This document shows positions 33,465-42,405 of a DNA stretch of 64,000 bases, one piece after another. The first letter of the stretch is position 1. Every line of letters starts with the position of its first letter. Source of the DNA: Microbacterium oxydans (GTDB lineage: Bacteria; Actinomycetota; Actinomycetes; Actinomycetales; Microbacteriaceae). The DNA lies in contig NZ_FMIR01000006.1 in NCBI RefSeq assembly GCF_900095745.1, positions 1 through 64,000 of the forward strand, written 5' to 3'. The notes beneath the pieces are model-generated. The model was given only the letters and a program-made list of their open reading frames with translations. It made no database searches and was not told the DNA's origin. The position numbers and the translations under genes were made by a program.

Positions 33465-34372
33465 GCCGCCACCCCCGTCGCCGATGCCTTGTGCTCCGCG
33501 GCCTTCTCGTGCGTGATCTCGGCCGTGGGGTCGAGCACGTCGCGCATCGCGTCGCCGAGGAAGTTGAACGCCAGCACGACGGTCAGGATCGCGAGACCCG
33601 GGAAGACCCCGAGCCACCAGGCGTCGAAGTTCTGCATCGCACCCGAGATCATGGACCCCCACTCGGCGGTCGGCGGCTGGGCGCCGAGGCCGAGGAAGGA
33701 GAGTCCGGAGAGCAGCAGGATGGCCGCGCCGATGTCGAGCGTCGCGAGCACCAGGACCGGGCCGGCGATGTTCGGGAGGATGTCGACGAACAGCGTCCGG
33801 GCGGGCGAGTGCCCGAGCAGTCGTCCGGCGATCACGTAGTTCTGGCCGCGCAGACCCAGCACGATGCTGCGGGTGACGCGGGAGTATTGCGGCCACGACA
33901 CCACGATCGCCGCGATCACCGCGTTGAACAGCGACGGACCGAGCGAGGCCGCGACCACCATCGCGAGGATCACGGTCGGGAACGCCATGAACAGGTCGGT
34001 GATGCGCATCAGCGTCTCGTCGATCCAGCCGCCGAAGTAGCCGGCGACGGCGCCGATGACGGTGCCGATGATCATCGCCGCGATCACGAGCATGAGCGCG
34101 AGCGGGAGGCTCACGGTCGCACCCGTCATCAGACGCGAGAAGATGTCGCGGCCGTTGCCGTCGGTGCCCAGCAGCGTGTCGATGCCGGGCGCCTGCAGGC
34201 GAGGCAGCACCTGGGCGTTCGGCGGATACGGCACCCACCACTGCGCGGTGAACGCCACGATCACCCAGGCGCCCGCGATGACGGTGCCGATGATGCCGAG
34301 CGGTGTGCGCCAGGCGCGGGGCCAGCGGAAGCGGAAGCGGCCGGCGGGCGTGGCGGCGGCGATGCGGCTCAT
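33461..34372 (-). CDS. Peptide ABC transporter permease (DppC type)
   Basis: 303 residues, N-terminal helix then about five more, with the conserved GTDGNGRDIFSRLMTGATVS loop and the EAA-like segment (NYVIAGRLLGHSPARTLFVD). ATGA overlaps at both ends show co-translation with its neighbours. Confidence 0.95.
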   Translation of the reverse strand: MSRIAAATPAGRFRFRWPRAWRTPLGIIGTVIAGAWVIVAFTAQWWVPYPPNAQVLPRLQAPGIDTLLGTDGNGRDIFSRLMTGATVSLPLALMLVIAAMIIGTVIGAVAGYFGGWIDETLMRITDLFMAFPTVILAMVVAASLGPSLFNAVIAAIVVSWPQYSRVTRSIVLGLRGQNYVIAGRLLGHSPARTLFVDILPNIAGPVLVLATLDIGAAILLLSGLSFLGLGAQPPTAEWGSMISGAMQNFDAWWLGVFPGLAILTVVLAFNFLGDAMRDVLDPTAEITHEKAAEHKASATGVAA

Positions 34373-35430
34373 GCGATCCTCACTCTCGGGTCGAGCACGC
34401 CGTAGAGAATGTCGACGATGAAATTGATGAGGAGGTAGATCATGCCGACCACGAGACCGACGCCCATGATGCCGGGCAGGTCGAGGTTGGCGGCGGAGTT
34501 GTAGGCGTAGGTGCCGAGCCCCGGCCAGGCGAACACCGACTCGACGAGCACCGTCCCCGAGAGCAGGGCCCCGAACGCGACGCCCACGACGGTGAGGATC
34601 GGCAGCGAGGCGCCGCGGAGCACGTAGTCGAGGATCACGCGCATGGCGGGAAGACCCTTGGCCCGGGCGGCGCGCACGTAGTCGCTGCCGAGGACCTCGA
34701 GCACCGAGGTGCGGATGAAGCGGGTGAGCAGGCCGATCGTCACGAGCGAGAGCACCATGACCGGCAGCGCGAGGTGCGCGAGGGCGTCGAAGAAGCCGAC
34801 CGCGTCGCCGTTCAGGAGGTAGTCGACCGTGTAGAGGCCGGTCACGCGCGGCGGTGGGGTGATCGACGGCGAGATGCGGCCGGATCCCGGCGCGATGCGC
34901 AGCTCGAGGAAGAAGACGTAGAAGCTGACGAGCGCCAGCCAGAAGGTCGGCACGCTCAGCCCGACCAGGGTCACGACCCGGATGACCTGGTCGGTGACGA
35001 GGCCGCGACGGTATGCGGCGAGGGTGCCGAGCACGATGCTGACCGCGAGGCTGACGATGATCGCGCCGATCGCGATCTCGATGGTCGCGGGCACCGCGGT
35101 GGCGAGGTCGCTGGTGACCGGTTGTCCGGTCACCAGCGACGTGCCGAGGTCCCCGCGCAGCAGGTTCCCCATATAGATGAAGTACTGCACGAACAGTGGC
35201 TGGTCGAGTCCGTTCGCCTGGATGAACGCCTCACGCGTCGCCGGGTTCTGCGACGCACCCTCACCGAGCGCGGCCGAGACCGGGTCTCCGGGCACCAGGT
35301 TGGTGAGCGCGAACGTCACGATCGTCACGCCCACCAGCAGGAGCAGGGAGGTTCCCGCCCGCCGCAGCAGGTATCCGACCAGAGGCGATCGGCGCCGCTG
35401 CGCCTGCCTCTGCACCGCCACTGTCGTCAT
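34369..35430 (-). CDS. Peptide ABC transporter permease (DppB type)
   Basis: 353 residues, six membrane helices, with GDPVSAALGE after the first helix, the DLGTSLVTGQPV segment and the SDYVRAARAKGLP loop that contacts the ATPase. Slightly long for the family because of a ~40-residue insertion before the third to fourth helix (RIAPGSGRISPSITPPPRV). Follows the binding-protein gene by 11 nt. Confidence 0.95.
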   Translation of the reverse strand: MTTVAVQRQAQRRRSPLVGYLLRRAGTSLLLLVGVTIVTFALTNLVPGDPVSAALGEGASQNPATREAFIQANGLDQPLFVQYFIYMGNLLRGDLGTSLVTGQPVTSDLATAVPATIEIAIGAIIVSLAVSIVLGTLAAYRRGLVTDQVIRVVTLVGLSVPTFWLALVSFYVFFLELRIAPGSGRISPSITPPPRVTGLYTVDYLLNGDAVGFFDALAHLALPVMVLSLVTIGLLTRFIRTSVLEVLGSDYVRAARAKGLPAMRVILDYVLRGASLPILTVVGVAFGALLSGTVLVESVFAWPGLGTYAYNSAANLDLPGIMGVGLVVGMIYLLINFIVDILYGVLDPRVRIA

Positions 35431-35441
35431 GAGATGTCCGC

Positions 35442-37025
35442 TCAGCCGGCGGGCGTGATCTCGGCGATGTCCATCTCCCAGACGGAGTTGTACACCGCAC
35501 CGCTCACGCTGTCGGCCGACGAGATGTTGCGACCGGGGACGATCAGCGGGACGAACGGGCCCTCGGCCTGCATCGCCTCGACGAACTCGGTGAACGCGGC
35601 CGTGCGCTGCTCGGGGTCGGTCGCCGCGGCAGCGCCGGCGGCGATTCCCGCGATCTCGGGGTTGGCCTCAGCAGCCCAGCCGGCACGGAGTCCGACCTTC
35701 AGTCCGGGCGCGAAGGGCAGGAAGTTCGCGGAGTCCGCGTAGTCCGGACCCCAGAACCACAGGCCGAAGCCCTCGGTGCCGTTGACGTAGGAGTCGAGCT
35801 CGGTCGCGAAGGGCGCGGGGGCAAGCTCCACCGTGATGCCGGCATCCTCGAGCTGCGCCTGGATGCGCTCGGCGAGCGGGGTGAACTCCACGCCGCCGAC
35901 CGGGTAGTCGTTCGGGAACTTCAGCTGGAGGGTCTGGCCCGTGTAACCGGCCTCGGCGAGTGCCGCTTCAGCCTTGTCGAGGTCCTGATCCACGCCGGAC
36001 TCCAGGGCGCCTTCGAATCCGGGCGGGATGACGCCGGTCGCCTGCACGGAGCCGGCACCGGCCAGTTCAAGCAGCGCGTCGTAGTCGAGCGCGTAGCGGA
36101 TCGCCTCGGACATCTTCACGTTCGCCAGTTCACCGGCCACGGCCTCGGACTGGTTCAGCAGCAGGAAGATGGTCTGCCCGGAGGGAACCGAGTCGACCGT
36201 GACACCGTCGCCGAGGCCGGCGACCTGGTCGCCGTTGAGGTCCATCGCGACCATCGAGTCGCCGCCCTTGAGGTTGGCGAGCTGCGTGGCGCTCTCGGAG
36301 ACGTTGCGGACGACGACGCGCTTGTACGCCGACTCCTCGTCGCCGTTGTACTCGTCGCTCTTCGTCAGCACGACCTGCGAGCTGAGGTCGAGGGTGTCGA
36401 GGACGAAGGGACCGGAACCCGCGGACTCGCCGTCGAGGAACTTCTGCGCCGAGTCGGTGCCGTCGATCGTGCCGCCGTTCTCGATCACGACGTCGGAGTT
36501 GACGATGCCGAGCGCCGGGTTCGCGAGGATCGCGGGCAGCTGCAGCAGCGGGGTCTCCGACGTGATCTGGATCGTCTTGTCGTCGACCTCGGTGATGGTG
36601 AGGCCGCCGAGCAGGAAGTTCGGCTTGGCGTCGGCCATGCCCTGGATGCGCTGGAGCGAGAAGACGACGTCCTTCGCCTCGATCGGCGAGCCGTCGGAGA
36701 AGACGCGGTCGCCCTCGAGCGTGAAGGTGAACTCGGTCGCTTCGTCGTTCTGCTCCCACGAGGCGAGGCCGGGCACCGGGGTCGAGACGTCGGAGCCTTC
36801 GAAGTCGACGAGGGTCTCGTACAGCGCCTTCGCGATCATGTTGCCGGTCGGGTCGTAGGTGTGACCCGGGTCGGCCGTCTCGATCGAGAACGCGGTGTCG
36901 ATGACGAGCGAGTCGGAGCCGGCGGAGTCGCCATTGCCTGCCGAGTTCCCTCCCGAGCATCCGGCGAGCGCGAAGATCGCGACCGCTCCGAGCGCGATGA
37001 CCGGCGTAATACGGCGTGACGACAT
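35442..37025 (-). CDS. Peptide-binding lipoprotein of ABC transporter (SBP family 5)
   Basis: 527 residues. Start ATG (MSSRRITPVIALG) with GGAGG 5-6 nt upstream; longer in-frame starts run into the divergent promoter. Lipobox LAGC. Family-5 features: DPTGNMIAKALYETLVDF, the FTFTLEGDRVFSDGSPIEAKDV region (shown in part: RVFSDGSPIEAKDVVFS), and KMSEAIRYALDYDALL. Delivers oligopeptides or related ligands to the permeases encoded downstream. Divergent from the Lrp-family gene. Confidence 0.95.
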   Translation of the reverse strand: MSSRRITPVIALGAVAIFALAGCSGGNSAGNGDSAGSDSLVIDTAFSIETADPGHTYDPTGNMIAKALYETLVDFEGSDVSTPVPGLASWEQNDEATEFTFTLEGDRVFSDGSPIEAKDVVFSLQRIQGMADAKPNFLLGGLTITEVDDKTIQITSETPLLQLPAILANPALGIVNSDVVIENGGTIDGTDSAQKFLDGESAGSGPFVLDTLDLSSQVVLTKSDEYNGDEESAYKRVVVRNVSESATQLANLKGGDSMVAMDLNGDQVAGLGDGVTVDSVPSGQTIFLLLNQSEAVAGELANVKMSEAIRYALDYDALLELAGAGSVQATGVIPPGFEGALESGVDQDLDKAEAALAEAGYTGQTLQLKFPNDYPVGGVEFTPLAERIQAQLEDAGITVELAPAPFATELDSYVNGTEGFGLWFWGPDYADSANFLPFAPGLKVGLRAGWAAEANPEIAGIAAGAAAATDPEQRTAAFTEFVEAMQAEGPFVPLIVPGRNISSADSVSGAVYNSVWEMDIAEITPAG

Positions 37026-37093
37026 GAGGACCTCCAGGGGCGAGGAGTACATTCGGGTGAGTCGCCACCGATGTGGACGACCGGGGTTCAGAT

Positions 37094-37183
37094 TCGCATC
37101 ATATGCGACGATGTGTCCAGCGAGTGTGGGTGGTCCCAGCACGCTCTGTCCAGAACGTCGGTCGTGAGGAGCAATATGTCCAG
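37094..37183. promoter_or_regulatory. Candidate Lrp-type control region of the peptide transporter
   Basis: A dyad TCGCAT-cat-ATGCGA (37094-37108) and three TGTCCAG direct repeats (37114-37120, 37147-37153, 37177-37183; spacing 33 and 30 bp, about three turns) lie in the 150-bp divergent region, the last overlapping the start of the Lrp-family gene. Lrp proteins bind several phased sites; the pattern suits autoregulation plus control of the transporter. Confidence 0.45.
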
Positions 37184-37763
37184 CAAGGATGCGGATCAGT
37201 CGAAGCATTCTGGACGAAGTGCCGCCCCATTGGACGAGACGGCATACAGAATCCTCGATGTGCTGCGTGATAACGGTCGCGTCTCGATCGCCGCTCTCGC
37301 CGACAAGGTGGGCATCTCCCGCGCGAGTGCGTATACGCGGGTCGAGTCGCTGGTGCACGACGGGGTCATCACGGGCTTCAGCGCGCGGGTCGATCAGGCC
37401 AAGGCCGGACTCTCGATCGGCGCGCTCGTGTTCGTCACGGTGATGCCGCAGGCCTGGGCATCGTTCCGGGAGCGTGTGCTCGAGATGCCCGATGTCGAGT
37501 GGTGCGCCATCACCACCGGCGAGCATGACGCGATGCTGCTCATCCGCGCGGTCGACGTGAGCGGCGTGCACGAGTTCTCCACCGGGGTGATCGCGCAGCT
37601 CCCGGAGGTGCGGACCGTGGTCAGCGTCGTCGTGCTCGACGAGGTGATCCGCCGGCCCTACCTGCTGCCGGCCGATCTGCCCGAGCGCAGCACCGAGATC
37701 CCGCTCGGGATGACGCGCTGGACGCCGGCCACCGCCGGTCGAGACGCGCTGCCGCCGCGCTGA
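37176..37763 (+). CDS. Lrp/AsnC family transcriptional regulator
   Basis: 195 residues. ATG preceded by GTGAGGAGC. Helix-turn-helix at ~25-70 (ILDVLRDNGRVSIAALADKV, GISRASAYTRVESLVHDGVI), then an AsnC ligand-binding beta-alpha sandwich (VDVSGVHEFSTGVIAQLPEV). The extra ~35 C-terminal residues (RSTEIPLGMTRWTPA) are outside the usual domain. Probably senses an amino acid or peptide and regulates the divergent importer. Confidence 0.93.
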   Translation: MSSKDADQSKHSGRSAAPLDETAYRILDVLRDNGRVSIAALADKVGISRASAYTRVESLVHDGVITGFSARVDQAKAGLSIGALVFVTVMPQAWASFRERVLEMPDVEWCAITTGEHDAMLLIRAVDVSGVHEFSTGVIAQLPEVRTVVSVVVLDEVIRRPYLLPADLPERSTEIPLGMTRWTPATAGRDALPPR

Positions 37764-37787
37764 GTCGCGCTCCCCGCTGCCGCTCTT

Positions 37788-37900
37788 CGCTGAGGGGTCA
37801 GGACACGCCGCATCTCCACGCTGTGATTGGGCGTTTCTTGACCCCTCAGCGCACGGGAGCGACTGCTCGGCGCACGGGAGCGACTGCTCGGCGCACGGGG
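37788..37900. repeat. Long inverted repeat followed by 21-bp tandem repeats
   Basis: CGCTGAGGGGTCA (37788-37800) is inverted at 37839-37851 with a further imperfect pairing (ACACGCC/GGGCGTTT) inside; directly after it a 21-bp unit, gcgcacgggagcgactgctcg, is repeated 2.5 times (37849-37900). It lies between the convergent Lrp gene and the next gene. Could be a terminator plus an intergenic repeat family. Confidence 0.7.
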
Positions 37901-37908
37901 GCGCTGCG

Positions 37909-38265
37909 TCAGGCAGCGATCTCCTCGCACACGCTGAGCTGCGGGAGTCCGTGCATCTCGTAGTGCTCGACCAGGCGGATGCCGCCGTCGTCGGTGAGCT
38001 CGAGCTCGCTCTCACCATCGCCGGTCACCACGGTGCCGTCGGCCTTGAGCACGTGCACGAACGACACCCAGATCGTGTCAGCGGTGCGCGTGCCGACGAA
38101 CTTGCCGAACGTGACCGTGTCGCCCTCGTACCCGCCCCAGATCGCGCCGTCGCGCTCGAAGTACTCGAAGATGCTCGGGGATTCGGGGTCGACCGCAGAA
38201 GTCGTGGACGAGACCATCCGGAAGCGGCGGCCGTCGAGGGAGGGGAGGGTTGCTGTCGCAGTCAC
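37909..38265 (-). CDS. Small conserved beta-rich protein, unknown role
   Basis: 118 residues from a GTG (TATATLPSLDGRRFRMV follows). The sequence alternates short strands and charged turns (FEYFERDGAIWGGYEGDTVT, VSFVHVLKADGTVVTGDGES, GGIRLVEHYEMH). This resembles short bacterial proteins sometimes labelled n-acetylglutamate synthase-like, a name with no clear functional basis. Cytoplasmic, monocistronic. The longer frame upstream is not preferred because it crosses the sulfatase promoter. Confidence 0.75.
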   Translation of the reverse strand: MTATATLPSLDGRRFRMVSSTTSAVDPESPSIFEYFERDGAIWGGYEGDTVTFGKFVGTRTADTIWVSFVHVLKADGTVVTGDGESELELTDDGGIRLVEHYEMHGLPQLSVCEEIAA

Positions 38266-38402
38266 ACCCTCGATTATGCGGGATGCCGTCGGCCACCGGT
38301 CACCCGCACCGGGTGATCCGGCCGCCGGGCTCCTCCCCGCCGTCCTTAGGCTGTGCCGCAAGAGGCGACGTGTGCCCCGTCGCCGAGAGCCGTAGGAGCT
38401 TC

Positions 38403-40754
38403 ATGTCCGATCTGCAGCGTTCCAGCCTTCCGATCCCCGACCTGGCGTACACCGGCACGGTCACCTACGACGCGACCGATCCGGACACCGCGTTCCCTCC
38501 GATCACCCCGGTGCGACCGCCCGCGGGAGCACCGAACGTGCTGGTCGTGCTCATCGACGACACCGGCTTCGGCGCATCGAGCGCGTTCGGCGGCCCCGTG
38601 CAGACCCCGACCTTCGAGCGCGTCGCGGCCGCGGGACTCAAGTACACGCGATTCCACACGACCGCCCTGTGCTCGCCCACTCGAGCCGCCCTGCTCAGTG
38701 GCCGCAACCACCACACCGTCGGCATGGGCGGAATCACCGAGATCGCGACCTCGGCACCGGGATACAACTCGCTGCGGCCCAACAGCTGCGCGCCGCTGGC
38801 GGAGACGCTCAAGCTCAACGGCTACAACACCTCGCAGTTCGGCAAGTGCCACGAGGTGCCGGTCTGGCAGGCCAGCGCGATCGGACCGTTCGACGGCTGG
38901 CCGACGCCCGGCAACGGCTTCGAGTACTTCTACGGCTTCCTCGGCGGCGAGACGAACCAGTGGTACCCGGCCATCTACGAGAACACGACGCCCATCGAAC
39001 CGTGGGGCACGCCCGAGGACGGCTACCACTTCATGGGCGACATGACCGACAAGGCGATCGCCTGGGTGCGTGAGCAGAAGTCGCTCGCCCCCGAGGTGCC
39101 GTTCTTCACCTACTTCGCCCCGGGTGCCACGCACGCTCCGCACCACGTCCCCGCGGAGTGGGCCGATAAGTACAAGGGCCAGTTCGATCAGGGCTGGGAC
39201 GAAATCCGCAAGGAGACCTTCGCCCGTCAGCTCGAACTCGGCGTCATCCCGCCCGACGCCGTGCTCACTGAGCGCAGCCCCGGCATCCCCGCCTGGGACG
39301 AGATGAGCGACCTGATCAAACCCGCCCTGGCCCGACAGATGGAGGTCTACGCCGGGTTCCTCGCCTACGCCGACCATCATGTCGGACGCCTGCTCGACGC
39401 ATACGAAGAGCTCGGCATCCTCGACGACACCCTCGTCTACGTGATCATCGGCGACAACGGCGCGAGCGCCGAGGGTTCGATGCACGGCACGACCAACGAG
39501 AGCTTCACGATCAACCACATGAACGAGATCGAGACCGAGCAGTACGTCGCCGACCACATCGATGACATCGGCACGCCGAGCTCGTACAACCACTACGCGG
39601 TCGGCTGGGCGCACGCCATGGACACTCCGTATCAGTGGACGAAGCAGGTCGCCAGCCACTGGGGCGGCACCCGCAACGGCACGATCGTCAGCTGGCCGAA
39701 CGGCGGCGTGGAGAAGGGCGGCATCCGCAACCAGTTCAGCCACGTGATCGACGTCGCCCCGACCGTCCTCGCCGCAGCGGGGATCCCGGAGCCGACGACC
39801 GTCAACGGTGTGACCCAGCGTCCCTACGAGGGCACGCCGATGAACTACACGTTCTCGGATGCCGATGCGGCGGAGCAGCACGAGACGCAGTACTTCGAGA
39901 TGCTCGGCAACCGCGCGATCTACCACAAGGGGTGGACGGCCGTGGCGAAGCACAAGGACCCCTGGCTGGCCTCGTCACACGGCCTCGATGACGACGTGTG
40001 GGAGCTCTACAACGTCGAGGAGGACTGGACCCAGTCGAACGATCTCGCCGCCGCAGAGCCCGAGCGCCTCGCGCACCTGCAGCGCCTGTTCCTCATCCAG
40101 GCCGCACGCTTCAACGTGCTCCCGCTCGACATCCGGTCCGCCGAGCGGATGAATCCCGACATCGCCGGGCGCCCGCAGCTCATCACCGGCGACTCGCAGA
40201 AGTTCTACCCGGGCATGAAGCGCATGAGCGAGAACTCGACGATCAACATCAAGAACAAGTCGTGGACCGTCACCGCGCAGGTCTCGGTGCCGGATGCGGG
40301 TGCCGACGGCGTGCTCATCGCCCAGGGCGGCGCCTACGGAGGCTGGTCGTTCTATGCGAAGGACGGCAATCTCGCCTTCGCGTACAACCTGCTCGGTATC
40401 GACGTCGACATCGTGCGCTCCGACTCCCCGGTCCCGACCGGCGAACAAGAGGTGCGCGCCCACTTCGCGTACGACGGCGGCGGGCTCGCCAAAGGCGGCA
40501 CCGTCACCCTCTACGCCGGTGACGAGAAGATCGGTGAGGGTCGTGTGCAGAAGACGATCCCGTTCCAGTTCACGTTCGACGAGACGGTCGACATCGGCAA
40601 CGACCTGGCTTCGCCGGTGTCGCCCGACTACGCCGCGACCGGCAACGGATTCACGGGCACGATCGAGTGGGTGCGCATCGACCTCGGTGATGACGACCAC
40701 TCCCACTTGATCGACGACGAGCACAAGCTCGCGGTCGCCATGCTCAAGCAGTAG
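38403..40754 (+). CDS. Arylsulfatase (type I, formylglycine-dependent)
   Basis: 783 residues. Sulfatase signature CSPTRAALLSGR at residues 90-101; Cys90 would be converted to formylglycine. Metal ligands include Asp52-Asp53 (VLIDDTGFG) and the later IGDNGAS. Length and the additional C-terminal beta domain (~600-783) match the large actinobacterial AtsA/AtsD-type enzymes rather than the 536-residue Pseudomonas type. No signal peptide, so either cytoplasmic or exported by another route. No sulfatase-modifying enzyme in the window. Start has GTAGGAGC upstream. Confidence 0.93.
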   Translation: MSDLQRSSLPIPDLAYTGTVTYDATDPDTAFPPITPVRPPAGAPNVLVVLIDDTGFGASSAFGGPVQTPTFERVAAAGLKYTRFHTTALCSPTRAALLSGRNHHTVGMGGITEIATSAPGYNSLRPNSCAPLAETLKLNGYNTSQFGKCHEVPVWQASAIGPFDGWPTPGNGFEYFYGFLGGETNQWYPAIYENTTPIEPWGTPEDGYHFMGDMTDKAIAWVREQKSLAPEVPFFTYFAPGATHAPHHVPAEWADKYKGQFDQGWDEIRKETFARQLELGVIPPDAVLTERSPGIPAWDEMSDLIKPALARQMEVYAGFLAYADHHVGRLLDAYEELGILDDTLVYVIIGDNGASAEGSMHGTTNESFTINHMNEIETEQYVADHIDDIGTPSSYNHYAVGWAHAMDTPYQWTKQVASHWGGTRNGTIVSWPNGGVEKGGIRNQFSHVIDVAPTVLAAAGIPEPTTVNGVTQRPYEGTPMNYTFSDADAAEQHETQYFEMLGNRAIYHKGWTAVAKHKDPWLASSHGLDDDVWELYNVEEDWTQSNDLAAAEPERLAHLQRLFLIQAARFNVLPLDIRSAERMNPDIAGRPQLITGDSQKFYPGMKRMSENSTINIKNKSWTVTAQVSVPDAGADGVLIAQGGAYGGWSFYAKDGNLAFAYNLLGIDVDIVRSDSPVPTGEQEVRAHFAYDGGGLAKGGTVTLYAGDEKIGEGRVQKTIPFQFTFDETVDIGNDLASPVSPDYAATGNGFTGTIEWVRIDLGDDDHSHLIDDEHKLAVAMLKQ

Positions 40755-41403
40755 CCGAAGGCGACCCGAGACGGCGTGCGATCACCGATCGCACGCCGTC
40801 TCGGCATTTCCCGCCGTCACGCCCGCGCCATTCGTCTTCGAGGAGCGCGTAGACGAGCAGGGTCGCCCACTCGTCCTTGAACCACTCGCTCTCGACGAAC
40901 CGCGCTTCGAGTCGGAAGCCGAGCCGTTCGACGACCCGCGCGGATGCGGTGTTGCGTGCATCGATCCGTGCCGCGATCCGGTGCAGGCCGAGTCCGTCGA
41001 AGCCGAGCGTGAGCAGCGCCTGCACGGCTTCGGTCGCGTAGCCACGTCCGGCGACACGAGGGTCGAAGATGTAGCCGACCTCGCCTGATCGATCCTTCTC
41101 GCTCCGCCAGAACAGCACCACGTCACCCACGAGTTCGCCGGTCTCGCGCTCTTCGACGGCGAGGCTCACGGCGTCGCCCTCGTTGTCGAAGCGCGTGTTC
41201 GACCAGATCGTGGCGATGCGCCGCTCGATGTCCGCGTGCTCCAGCGGCCCATAGGGCACGTAGCGCACGGCATCCGCGTCGGACTTGTACACGTGCATCG
41301 CGGTGGCGTCGCCGGGAGCGATCGGGCGCAGGAGCAGGCGTTCGGTGCGGATCGGATACTCCGGGGCGAACGCACGGGACGAAGGCGCGGCTGTCGGGGA
41401 CAC
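40744..41403 (-). CDS. GNAT family N-acetyltransferase (RimJ/RimL type)
   Basis: 219 residues from a GTG. Core IRTERLLLRPIAPGDATAMH, then the acetyl-CoA loop in DPRVAGRGYATEAVQALL, and NTASARVVERLGF: the RimJ/L-like arrangement that acetylates protein N termini, antibiotics or small amines. The C-terminal ~20 residues are encoded by a perfect hairpin shared with the convergent sulfatase transcript and overlap its last 11 nt, which is unusual; the conserved fold ends about residue 195, so the native stop may have been lost. Confidence 0.85.
   Translation of the reverse strand: MSPTAAPSSRAFAPEYPIRTERLLLRPIAPGDATAMHVYKSDADAVRYVPYGPLEHADIERRIATIWSNTRFDNEGDAVSLAVEERETGELVGDVVLFWRSEKDRSGEVGYIFDPRVAGRGYATEAVQALLTLGFDGLGLHRIAARIDARNTASARVVERLGFRLEARFVESEWFKDEWATLLVYALLEDEWRGRDGGKCRDGVRSVIARRLGSPSATA
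40766..40804. terminator. Perfect 18-bp hairpin, sulfatase terminator
   Basis: CCGAGACGGCGTGCGATC (40766-40783) and its exact complement (40787-40804) flank an ACC loop, 12 nt after the sulfatase stop. It lies inside the 3' end of the convergent GNAT gene. Confidence 0.85.
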
Positions 41404-41436
41404 GGGTCTCACCCTACGTCCGGGTAGCGTGGTCGC

Positions 41437-42405
41437 ATGGAGTGGATGTCTGATCCCTCGGCGGGAGCCTGGGTGCGCGAGCGACTCGACACGGACCTCG
41501 AGACGATGCATTCGGTGGTCCCGCGCGGTTTCGCCGCCTATGCGCGGATCCTGCATCCGGCGATCGTCCGCTCGCTCCCGGACCGTGCGGTGCCGACCTC
41601 GGACGAGTGGGACCGGCTGCCCGAGTCGGAGCAGCAGGCGCTGCGCGGGCAGTTCGTCGACGAGCCTGCCACCTGGGCGCAGACGGCCGCTGCCTTCGAC
41701 ACGACCCTGCACCCGCTCGCACAGTGGCACCGGATCGTGCGGACACAGACCGATGAGGACTGGCGCACGCGGATCGCTCCGGACGGTCGCGAGTTCTCCG
41801 CCCCGCTGGAGGGCGAGCTCGCCCCGGAGCACCTGGCGGCCATCGCGACGCACCTCGTGGACCACACGCAGACTCCGGATGCCGGTTTCGCCGCGCTCTG
41901 GGAGGGCCGCGGCGATCTGTTCGGCTTCTACGGCATCACCCCGGCCGGCGGTTCCCTGGCCTTCACGGACGACCCGAACCATCAGGCGATGCTCGATCGC
42001 AGCACGCACGATCCGTTCAACAACGTCTTCCGCAAGCCCACCTGGCAGGAGGGCATCCTCTCGCGCGAGATCTCCGAGGGGCCGCGCCTCCGGCTCCCGA
42101 TGCGCGATCACGTGCTGTTCTCGGCGCCGCCGCGCGCCTTCGCCGACCCGGAGTGGGCCCGACAGGTTCCGTGGCGCGATCGCATCGCCGAAGAGCGCGG
42201 GTTCCCCCGGCCGCCCCAGAGCCCGAGCCTGCTGTGGCCCGAGGATCACGCCTGGGTGATGGTGAGCGAGGTCGACTTCGACTCGACGATCGTGGCCTGC
42301 TCCCCCGCGCTGATCGACACGCTCTGCGCCGACGAGCGGCTCGAGGCCTTCGCGATTCCGGAGGGCGCCGACCTCACGTGGGACGCCGACATGGTGAACC
42401 GGTGA
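41437..42405 (+). CDS. Conserved hypothetical protein
   Basis: 322 residues, soluble, Trp- and acid-rich (WVRERLDTDLETMHSVVPRG at the start; RDHVLFSAPPRAFADPEWA late). I do not recognise a domain. The layout of VVPRGFAAYARILHP, then an internal GRGDLFGFYG and the tail WVMVSEVDFDSTIVAC suggests a single enzyme- or binding-like domain found among actinobacteria. GTGA overlap with the next gene shows coupling, so the two probably act together. Divergent from the GNAT gene by 33 nt. Confidence 0.8.
   Translation: MEWMSDPSAGAWVRERLDTDLETMHSVVPRGFAAYARILHPAIVRSLPDRAVPTSDEWDRLPESEQQALRGQFVDEPATWAQTAAAFDTTLHPLAQWHRIVRTQTDEDWRTRIAPDGREFSAPLEGELAPEHLAAIATHLVDHTQTPDAGFAALWEGRGDLFGFYGITPAGGSLAFTDDPNHQAMLDRSTHDPFNNVFRKPTWQEGILSREISEGPRLRLPMRDHVLFSAPPRAFADPEWARQVPWRDRIAEERGFPRPPQSPSLLWPEDHAWVMVSEVDFDSTIVACSPALIDTLCADERLEAFAIPEGADLTWDADMVNR

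Noticed and set aside
37849..37900. CRISPR-like array from the 21-bp repeats
   Set aside because: Units are directly adjacent without spacers, only 2.5 copies, and no cas genes are present.
41285..42259. Long alternative open frame on the plus strand (324 codons)
   Set aside because: Composition is Arg/Ser/Pro-rich with no motif, and it overlaps a better-supported gene in another frame; a shadow typical of high-GC DNA.
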